A stretch of DNA of 64,000 nucleotides from Flavobacterium xinjiangense (GTDB taxonomy: Bacteria; Bacteroidota; Bacteroidia; Flavobacteriales; Flavobacteriaceae). The stretch lies in NCBI RefSeq assembly GCF_900142885.1, contig NZ_FRCL01000003.1, positions 327,091 to 391,090 on the forward strand, written 5' to 3'. The position numbers and the translations under genes were made by a program. The notes under the pieces are model-generated. The model saw only the letters and a program-made list of their open reading frames with translations. It did not search any database and was not told the DNA's origin. This document shows positions 55,560 through 61,889 of the stretch, piece by piece (within the stretch, counting starts at the first letter, position 1; every line of letters begins with the position of its first letter).

Positions 55560-55636
55560 GTATGACTGTCACAATACCTATCTACCGTTAATTGGGTGGC
55601 TTTGTATGATTTTTACATACGTATACAAGTTGGCAG
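55560..55636. mobile_element. Left boundary element (type III) of cassette-like cluster B
   Basis: It is related to the element at 4242-4320. ATCTACC, AATTGG and TATACAAGTT occur in the same order. GTATG (55560-55564) and a second copy (55604-55608) can each pair with CATAC (55616-55620). It ends in GTTGGCAG (55629-55636), whose 8-base complement CTGCCAAC is at 56483-56490, the start of the element after the next gene. Confidence 0.6.
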
Positions 55637-55654
55637 CAATTATAAAACAAAAAA

Positions 55655-56479
55655 ATGGACGGAAATATAACAGTTGAGAATGCAATCAAAAAAGGCAAAT
55701 GGTTAATTGATTATCCTGCAAAAACAATTTTGTTTACCTCCATTATTATTGGAATAATTCTTCAATCTCAAAATATAGTTACTGGTTGGATAATTATTCC
55801 TATTACTTATATTCTTCCTTTTTTCTTAGCTTGTTTTTATTGGAGTGTAACAATAACTAAATGGCGTATTTGGGCTTTTAAAAATGTTAGAAATGTACAC
55901 GAATTAAAAAAAAGAGCAGTTCAAGAAAGGTTAATAGGTCCTGATAATAGTATTTATGAAAAGTTTGAAATTAAAAATCAGAAAGACCAAGATGAATGGG
56001 AATTACTTAAATCAAAATTTGACAAAGCAGATATTTTTCAAAACGACCCTTCAATTTCAAAACAAACCATTATTTATTATTCAAAAATTAAAAATATTTT
56101 CCAAATGTCATTGGGTATTAGCTGTATTGTTATTGGATTATATTTATCGTCTGATTCAAAAAATATAATTTTTGGAATATTAATTTTAGTATTGGGAGTT
56201 TATTTAAGTTATAAAGAATTTAGAGAAGCTTTTAATACAACTCCACAAATTATTTTGAACGAAAAAGGTATCGAAACAGTAAATACAAAATTTTATAATT
56301 GGGAAAGCATCAAAAACGAAGAAGTAATTCGTGATGGTTTTGGAAAAAATACACATTATTATTTAGTATATGATTATCCCAACGGTAAAGAATATCTACA
56401 AATAGATGACTATAATACCAATATGAAATTATTAAATAAATTATTAATTCTTTACAGAGGTCGTTCAATTAATAAATAA
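55655..56479 (+). CDS. Membrane protein with predicted C-terminal PH-like domain, first cargo gene of cluster B
   Basis: The 274-residue product has two N-terminal membrane helices (ILFTSIIIGIILQSQNIV, IIIPITYILPFFLACFYWSV), a charged cytoplasmic stretch (about 75-145), two more helices (about 150-185, MSLGISCIVIGLYLS and IIFGILILVLGVYLSY), and a C-terminal beta-rich segment. The last part reads IILNEKGIETVNTKFYNWESIKNEEV..YYLVYDY, as in YcxB-like/PH-type membrane proteins. The gene starts 19 bases after the GTTGGCAG boundary and ends 3 bases before its complement. It probably came with the unit. The function is unknown. Confidence 0.7.
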   Translation: MDGNITVENAIKKGKWLIDYPAKTILFTSIIIGIILQSQNIVTGWIIIPITYILPFFLACFYWSVTITKWRIWAFKNVRNVHELKKRAVQERLIGPDNSIYEKFEIKNQKDQDEWELLKSKFDKADIFQNDPSISKQTIIYYSKIKNIFQMSLGISCIVIGLYLSSDSKNIIFGILILVLGVYLSYKEFREAFNTTPQIILNEKGIETVNTKFYNWESIKNEEVIRDGFGKNTHYYLVYDYPNGKEYLQIDDYNTNMKLLNKLLILYRGRSINK

Positions 56480-56482
56480 CTA

Positions 56483-56609
56483 CTGCCAACAGCTACGGAT
56501 TTGGGCAATTGGCTTAAAGGGTAATGTTTTTGTATTTGGGGTGATTTGGCAAATCCGAAAATAGGGCTTAATTTGGTCCCAAACCCGCTGCAGTACTAGA
56601 ACGTTAGCG
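56483..56609. mobile_element. Type I palindromic element between the two units of cluster B (attC-like)
   Basis: It begins CTGCCAACAGC and ends GAACGTTAGCG (56603-56609). CGGATTTG (56496-56503) pairs with CAAATCCG (56550-56557). It is a near-copy of 5344-5478, with one 6-base and one 1-base indel. The terminal GTTAGCG is the complement of CGCTAAC at 57189-57195. Confidence 0.75.
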
Positions 56610-56663
56610 TATATTTTAAAATCGTAATCACAACTACTATTATTAATATTTAAATTTATTTTT

Positions 56664-57167
56664 ATGAAAATTATTACTGTAACATTATTGGGATTACTCA
56701 TTTTCCAAACAACATTTTCGCAAACAACTATCAATTCTAAAACAAATGGAGTAATGGAATTTAAAGAACTTGATTATGGTTTAGCAAAAGTTAAAAAAGG
56801 TATAAATGAAAAACTAAGCCAATCCCCAACAGGTGGTCATGGTTGGTTAGAAGATTTTGAAATCATTAACAAAACTGATTCAATTCAAGCTTTACAAAAA
56901 GCAAATTTTGGAGTAATTTATATTGTAAAAGCAAAGGATACTGTAGATATTGATGTTGTTATTGAGTGGATTTATCCTGCAAAAATAATAAATGAAAAAG
57001 GTGAAACCTTTAAAAGTATTAAATACACAACAAAAAGACCAACGAATATACCATCAGCATCATCTTATAGTTTAGACGAAACGTATGAGTTGGTTAAAGG
57101 TGATTGGAAAATGAATATTTACATTGACGACAAACGTGTGTGTAGCAAAAAATTTATTTTATACTAA
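56664..57167 (+). CDS. Secreted DUF3859-like protein, second cargo gene of cluster B
   Basis: The 167-residue product has a signal peptide (MKIITVTLLGLLIFQTTFSQ). The mature part is predicted to be a beta-sandwich, with WLEDFEIINKTDSIQALQKANFGVIYIVKA, VIEWIYPAKIINEKGETF and YELVKGDWKMNIYIDDKRVCSKKF. The layout resembles the DUF3859 domain, but this is from memory of its pattern. It fills the space between the type I and type II elements of cluster B, 58 bases after the first and 21 bases before the second. The role is unknown. Confidence 0.65.
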   Translation: MKIITVTLLGLLIFQTTFSQTTINSKTNGVMEFKELDYGLAKVKKGINEKLSQSPTGGHGWLEDFEIINKTDSIQALQKANFGVIYIVKAKDTVDIDVVIEWIYPAKIINEKGETFKSIKYTTKRPTNIPSASSYSLDETYELVKGDWKMNIYIDDKRVCSKKFILY

Positions 57168-57188
57168 CATTTTTAAATAAAAAAAATC

Positions 57189-57258
57189 CGCTAACAGCGG
57201 TTTGCTGCGATTGGGGCTTTATTGGAATTACCATTGCTAGCGCAGCTTACCGTTCGTG
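57189..57258. mobile_element. Right-hand element (type II) closing cluster B
   Basis: It starts CGCTAACAGCGG (complement of 56603-56609) and ends ACCGTTCGTG, where the possible core GTTCGTG is at 57252-57258. TTGCTGCGATTGG pairs with the later CCATTGCTAGCGCAGC. It shares TGGAATTACC(A/G)TT with the element at 6450-6526. Confidence 0.6.
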
Positions 57259-57302
57259 AACATTAACAAAAGTAAATCACTATAAATTTGTAATACCCCC
57301 CA

Positions 57303-57482
57303 GCTCCGCAAAGTGTTCTTATAAAAAATAAATTTCTCGTTAATGCTGCGCAAATGTCTCTGACTTTGCGTAATTTTAGAATTTGTTATTAAAAATAAAA
57401 CGCAATAAAATCTCTGACTTTCATCCATCGGCTACGCAAAGTCTCCGACTTTGAGTATGTGTTTTTCAGTCTCCGACTGACC
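57303..57482. repeat. Array of degenerate CAAAGTC-TCC-GACTTTG palindromes
   Basis: The best copy is CAAAGTC-TCC-GACTTTG at 57437-57453. Imperfect copies are at 57348-57370 (GCGCAAATGTCTCTGACTTTGCG) and as half-sites around 57303-57318, 57410-57422 and 57467-57480. Another perfect copy lies beyond the next two genes, at 59147-59163. This occupies most of the 379-base gap between cluster B and the regulator. Confidence 0.6.
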
Positions 57483-57546
57483 TTAAAATTCAAACATTTG
57501 AAAAATAAAATCGGTTAAAATCACAGTTAGGAGCGCAAAGATTTGC

Positions 57547-58437
57547 TTAAGAACTAACTTCAAGCTTGTATCCTTTGTTTCGTATTACAACAATGTTACT
57601 ATTCGGATCAAGTTCTAGTTTTTTTCTAAGTTTTGAAATGAACATATCCAGACTACGTCCAACAATAACACCTTCATCTTCCCATAGCTCTTTTTGCAAT
57701 CGGCTTCTCTCTATAGTCTCGTTAGGAGATAATGCGAAAATGAGCAGCAAACGCGTTTCTGTTCCGGTCAGATCTATGGTTTCTTTATTTATAAGCAGTT
57801 GCCGTTTTTGCGCATCAAATACGACCGAACCAAAAGTGAATAGCTGGTTATGGTCATCTTTTGGTAAGTCGCTCTTTGGCTTAACCGACCTCAAAAAAAC
57901 AAAGCCAACAAATGCTAAAAGTGACAAGCCACCCAAAAAATATTTATTCGTTGCTGTAGTTATGCTATTCGGTTTAAATTTAATGTTAATCATATAACAG
58001 GCGACGGGTTGCCTTCTTCCTATACACGCTACAATATCATCTTTTATATTTTTGGATATTGCATATCCATAAGCTACACTGGAGTTGCCACAGTTAAGTA
58101 CGTTAACAACATAATCATTTGCAAATGGATCTTTGGCTAACAAACGCTGAGTAGTATTCACCAGAGAGTCGGTTTGAAAAGTAAGGTCATTCTCAAAACT
58201 GATTTGATATTCATTTTCAGCTATCTTTTTTACGGGAAGAACTCTTGATGTACTGTCGCCGGACTGTAAGAGTATTTCGTGTCCGATTCTGCGGAGTAAA
58301 ACTTCCCTTCTGGCAATATCAAAATCGTCACTATCATCCTTACTGAAAGCCATAAAGATTGTAGTCATAAATAGGAGTGCCAATAACCCAAACAGATATT
58401 TACGTCTTCCAGAAAGGAAATTTCGACTAAGATGCAT
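57547..58437 (-). CDS. Membrane-anchored winged-helix transcriptional regulator (ToxR-like topology)
   Basis: The 296-residue protein has a first membrane helix (about 14-32, LFGLLALLFMTTIFMAFS), a periplasmic-type sensor domain of about 130 residues with two cysteines (VLNCGNSS and VACIGRRQPVACYM), a second helix (about 164-183, YFLGGLSLLAFVGFVFL), and a C-terminal OmpR-type winged helix (about 200-296, ELWEDEGVIVGRSLDMFISKLRKKLE). DNA binding and sensing are thus joined in one chain without a phosphoryl step. It is divergent from a secreted-protein gene, with 109 bases between starts. The ligand is unknown. Confidence 0.85.
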   Translation of the reverse strand: MHLSRNFLSGRRKYLFGLLALLFMTTIFMAFSKDDSDDFDIARREVLLRRIGHEILLQSGDSTSRVLPVKKIAENEYQISFENDLTFQTDSLVNTTQRLLAKDPFANDYVVNVLNCGNSSVAYGYAISKNIKDDIVACIGRRQPVACYMINIKFKPNSITTATNKYFLGGLSLLAFVGFVFLRSVKPKSDLPKDDHNQLFTFGSVVFDAQKRQLLINKETIDLTGTETRLLLIFALSPNETIERSRLQKELWEDEGVIVGRSLDMFISKLRKKLELDPNSNIVVIRNKGYKLEVSS

Positions 58438-58546
58438 TGTGTAAAGTATTTATTTACAAAGTTTACATTTTTATTTACAATCCTAATCTATCAAATCGAA
58501 AAATATCAATGTAATTTCGTAAAATCAATTTAAAAGATATGATAAA

Positions 58547-59125
58547 ATGAAAAAAATCATCTACGTGCTGATCTTACCGCTGGTTGTGGTAATCGGACTA
58601 GTATTTAACTTCGCTTCGTTTGCCTACGGCTCGGGTGCTAATCGTGAAATTAAAAATGAAACTAAGACATCTCAAAAGCAGTTGTCCGTTGCTGACAGGA
58701 AAGCCAACTTGGATAAACGAAAAAAATGGGAAGCTTCACCTGACGGTATAAAGTACAAAGAATGGGAGGTTTCTCCTGAAGGTAAAAAAGTGCATGCCAG
58801 TTATGATAAAATAAAGAAGAACATAAAGGCTTTCACCAATATGGAGGCAGTGGTAACGTCACTTACCTTTCAGCGTGCAAATGCGAAATCATCAGGACCA
58901 AAATGGCTTATAGTCAAGATTAATGGCGAAGAATACATGATGCAATTTATTCGTAAAGATTTTCAGCAGTTAAATAGCCTGAAAGTTAACGACAAAATAA
59001 TTGTAAGAAGCCGCAGCGCAGGGTATTCGCCTAATCATCCATATTTGATTATATCGGGCGACTATATTGCGCGAAATAATAAGATACTTTTTAAACGTGA
59101 CTTTAGCAAAAATAACGGTTGTTGA
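58547..59125 (+). CDS. Secreted or anchored protein, likely partner of the divergent regulator
   Basis: The 192-residue protein has an N-terminal hydrophobic helix (IYVLILPLVVVIGLVFNFASF), then a charged stretch with an internal repeat-like WEASPDGIKYKEWEVSPEGKKV. It ends in a compact beta-rich part (KWLIVKINGEEYMMQFIRKDF). The 'EASP(D/E)GKKV' wording recalls the C-terminal region of some BlaR1/M56-type Bacteroidota proteins, but no peptidase motif is present. It is divergent from the membrane-anchored regulator and is its most likely target. The function is not known. Confidence 0.65.
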   Translation: MKKIIYVLILPLVVVIGLVFNFASFAYGSGANREIKNETKTSQKQLSVADRKANLDKRKKWEASPDGIKYKEWEVSPEGKKVHASYDKIKKNIKAFTNMEAVVTSLTFQRANAKSSGPKWLIVKINGEEYMMQFIRKDFQQLNSLKVNDKIIVRSRSAGYSPNHPYLIISGDYIARNNKILFKRDFSKNNGC

Positions 59126-59146
59126 GGATTAGGGCTCCCCGCTCTG

Positions 59147-59163
59147 CAAAGTCTTCGACTTTG
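59147..59163. repeat. Single CAAAGTC-TTC-GACTTTG palindrome
   Basis: The arms CAAAGTC/GACTTTG are perfect around TTC. It is the same repeat as at 57437-57453, now on the other side of the regulator-target gene pair and 22 bases after the target gene's stop. Confidence 0.65.
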
Positions 59164-59293
59164 TGGAACGTTGTGATTAACATTTGCAATCAAAATCACT
59201 AATGAAAAATCTGAAATCTGTTCCTCTTTACACTGAAAACTGTTTTTTCAAAATACAAAAATAATTTAAAGCATTACTTTACAAACTAGTATG

Positions 59294-59992
59294 CTATTCA
59301 TACTGATTTAAATCCAGATTAAGAATAGTACCTACTCTGCTAAACTCTTCATTAATCTTTGCATTCAAGATATGTGGTTCATTTGTTATGGGATGATTAA
59401 AAATTAACTGATGTGCATGAAGCATCATTCCTTTCAGTTCAAAATGCTCCAACCATAATTTATTTTGTTTGTTACAACCATGTGGCCGACTTCCTAAAAT
59501 CGGATGAAAAATATGTTTGAAATGTTTTCGTAATTGATGCATACGTCCCGTTTCAGGAATCGCTTCTACCAAACAATATCGTGACGTTGGTTTATTATTA
59601 AATTCTAACTCAATTTCGGTAGTTTGCAATCGCTGAAAGTAGGTTATTGCATTTTGTATAATGCCATCATCATTGGTTAAATCATAATCAATCGTCAGTT
59701 CTTCGGGTGACCAACCACGTAAAATGGCTAAGTACTTTTTTTCGACTTCGCGTGTGGCAAATCGATCATTCATAATTTTTAAAACTTCCTTGTCCAACGC
59801 AAATAACAAGACACCAGATGTTTTGCGATCTAATCGATGAATAGGATAAACGTGTTGCCCTCGTATTTGATTTCTCAATTCTTGAATAGCAAACACTTTT
59901 GCATCGCGCGCATAAAATGATTTGTGGACCAACAATCCACTTGGTTTATTAATTGCAATAATATATTCGTCTTGGTACAGAATTTCTAACAT
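59294..59992 (-). CDS. truC: tRNA pseudouridine synthase TruC
   Basis: The 232-residue protein is an RluA-superfamily enzyme with the TruC-type start MLEILYQDEYIIAINKPSGLLVHKS. The catalytic motif is HRLDRKTSGVLLFA, followed by GRMHQLRKHF and the TruC-type HGCNKQNK segment. It converts uridine 65 in certain tRNAs to pseudouridine. It is the second RluA-like gene in the window and is not a close copy of the one at 45087. It stands alone, downstream of yifB but separated by a terminator. Confidence 0.85.
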   Translation of the reverse strand: MLEILYQDEYIIAINKPSGLLVHKSFYARDAKVFAIQELRNQIRGQHVYPIHRLDRKTSGVLLFALDKEVLKIMNDRFATREVEKKYLAILRGWSPEELTIDYDLTNDDGIIQNAITYFQRLQTTEIELEFNNKPTSRYCLVEAIPETGRMHQLRKHFKHIFHPILGSRPHGCNKQNKLWLEHFELKGMMLHAHQLIFNHPITNEPHILNAKINEEFSRVGTILNLDLNQYE

Positions 59993-60003
59993 TTGGCAAA
60001 AAT

Positions 60004-60033
60004 AAAAGAGATTTCTCTCGAAATCTCTTTTTT
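60004..60033 (-). terminator. Rho-independent terminator of the YifB/ComM gene
   Basis: AAAAGAGATTTC (60004-60015) pairs with GAAATCTCTTTT (60020-60031), with a 4-base loop. On the minus strand it is followed by TTTTATTTTT, and it lies just upstream of truC. Confidence 0.85.
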
Positions 60034-60120
60034 GACTTAATTATTTCTATACTTTTCTTTTTTCCCCTCTAGCGCGAGCGTATTCTCAATTTTGCAGCTG
60101 TTAAACATCTAAAATCTATT

Positions 60121-61656
60121 TTAGCCCAGCCAACCATCACGATCCAAACTTCTATATTGAATGGCTTCAGCAATATGGCTCGAAACCACTATTGGGGCGG
60201 CATCAAGATCAGCAATTGTTCTTGCTACTTTCAAAATCCTGTCATAGGCCCGCGCCGAAAGATTCAATCGTTCCATTGCGGTTTTCAATAATTGCTTGGA
60301 AACATCGTCCAAAGCGCAATATTCCCGAATGTGCTTGGTGTTCATTTGGGCATTGTAATGGATATTCTCCATTTGCTCAAAGCGTTCTGTTTGAATTTCT
60401 CTCGCCGCAGTCACTCTTTTCCGAATATCAACACTGCTTTCGGCTTTTTGATCTTCGGATAATTTGTCGAAAGGAACGGGTGTCACTTCTATATGAATAT
60501 CAATTCTATCTAGTAAAGGGCCTGAGATTTTACTCAAATACCGTTGCATTTCGTGCGGCGAAGACGTTTGTGGCGAATCCGGATCGTTGAAGAAACCACT
60601 CGGACTCGGATTCATACTCGCCACCAGCATAAACGAGGATGGATAAGTAACCGTAAACTTGGCTCTAGAAATCGTCACTTCTCGATCTTCCAGTGGTTGA
60701 CGCATCACTTCCAACACATCGCGTTTGAATTCCGGCAATTCATCCAGAAATAAAACACCGTTATGCGCCATAGAAATTTCGCCTGGTTGCGGATAACTTC
60801 CTCCTCCAACAAGTGCTACGTTGGAAATTGTATGGTGCGGACTGCGAAACGGTCTTTGATTCATCAATCCTACTTCCTTTAGTTTGCCTGCAACACTATG
60901 AATTTTAGTAGTTTCTAATGCTTCCCGCAACGTCATGGGTGGTAAAATACTGGGCAACCGCTTGGCTAACATCGTTTTTCCGGCTCCTGGCGGACCGATC
61001 AGTATAATATTATGTCCTCCAGCTGCGGCAATTTCCATACAACGCTTGATACTTTCTTGTCCTTTGACATCTGAGAAATCGAATTCAGGAAAGTCTAATG
61101 TTTTATAAAATTCGGCTCTCGTGTCAATAGTTGTTGGTTCCAGCGTTCCTTTTCCTTCAAGAAAATCAATCACTTCCTGAACATTTTCTACTCCATACAC
61201 GTCTAATCCGGCCACAATTGCGGCTTCTTTCACATTTTGTTTTGGAAGAAAAAAACCTTTAAATCCTTCTTCTTTTGCTTTTATGGCAATTGGCAAAGCA
61301 CCACGTATCGGCTGTAAACCACCATCCAGTGAAAGTTCTCCCATGATGATGTATTTGTCAATTTCATCCGCTTTAATTTGTCCGGAGGCAACGAGGATTC
61401 CAATAGTCAAGGTCAAATCATAGGCGGATCCTTCTTTACGTAAATCGGCCGGCGCCATATTAATGGTGATTTTTTTTCCGGGCATCGCGTACCCATTATT
61501 CTTCAAAGCAGCAGCAATTCTATAACTGCTTTCTTTAATCGCATTATCTGGCAAGCCAACTAAATGATACCCAATCCCTTTATCAATATTTACCTCTACG
61601 GTAATAGTAGTGGCTTCCACTCCAAAAACGGCACTTCCGAAAACTTTAACTAGCAT
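60121..61656 (-). CDS. YifB/ComM-family Mg-chelatase-like AAA+ ATPase
   Basis: The 511-residue protein has the N-terminal ChlI-like domain (LPDNAIKESSYRIAAALKNNGY; LSLDGGLQPIRGALPIAI), the AAA+ core with Walker A IGPPGAGKTMLAKRLPSI and Walker B VLFLDELPEF, the family motif FRSPHHTISNVALVGGG, and a C-terminal magnesium-chelatase-like lid (LNLSARAYDRILKVARTIADL). Proteins of this group (ComM) are branch-migration helicases in natural transformation in other bacteria. Whether that holds here is not shown. The gene ends in a strong terminator. Confidence 0.92.
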   Translation of the reverse strand: MLVKVFGSAVFGVEATTITVEVNIDKGIGYHLVGLPDNAIKESSYRIAAALKNNGYAMPGKKITINMAPADLRKEGSAYDLTLTIGILVASGQIKADEIDKYIIMGELSLDGGLQPIRGALPIAIKAKEEGFKGFFLPKQNVKEAAIVAGLDVYGVENVQEVIDFLEGKGTLEPTTIDTRAEFYKTLDFPEFDFSDVKGQESIKRCMEIAAAGGHNIILIGPPGAGKTMLAKRLPSILPPMTLREALETTKIHSVAGKLKEVGLMNQRPFRSPHHTISNVALVGGGSYPQPGEISMAHNGVLFLDELPEFKRDVLEVMRQPLEDREVTISRAKFTVTYPSSFMLVASMNPSPSGFFNDPDSPQTSSPHEMQRYLSKISGPLLDRIDIHIEVTPVPFDKLSEDQKAESSVDIRKRVTAAREIQTERFEQMENIHYNAQMNTKHIREYCALDDVSKQLLKTAMERLNLSARAYDRILKVARTIADLDAAPIVVSSHIAEAIQYRSLDRDGWLG

Positions 61657-61889
61657 GTTTGTTAATTTTGTATGAAAATTAGTAAAAACATTTCTAATAA
61701 ATAAAAATAATTAAACATCATTTAACAAAACACCCAAAAACCATTTAAATATTCATAAAAAGAATTAAAAAGTAAACCTATAAACGGAATTGCATCCATT
61801 TAGAAAGTAAACAAATGTTAAAATCAATTATATGTAATGTTTTACTTAACCGTTTTTATATTTTTAAAGATTATTTACAAAACCAAATC

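Noticed and set aside
57303-57482. CRISPR array
   Set aside because: The repeats are short, degenerate, palindromic and unevenly spaced, with no spacer regularity and no cas genes.
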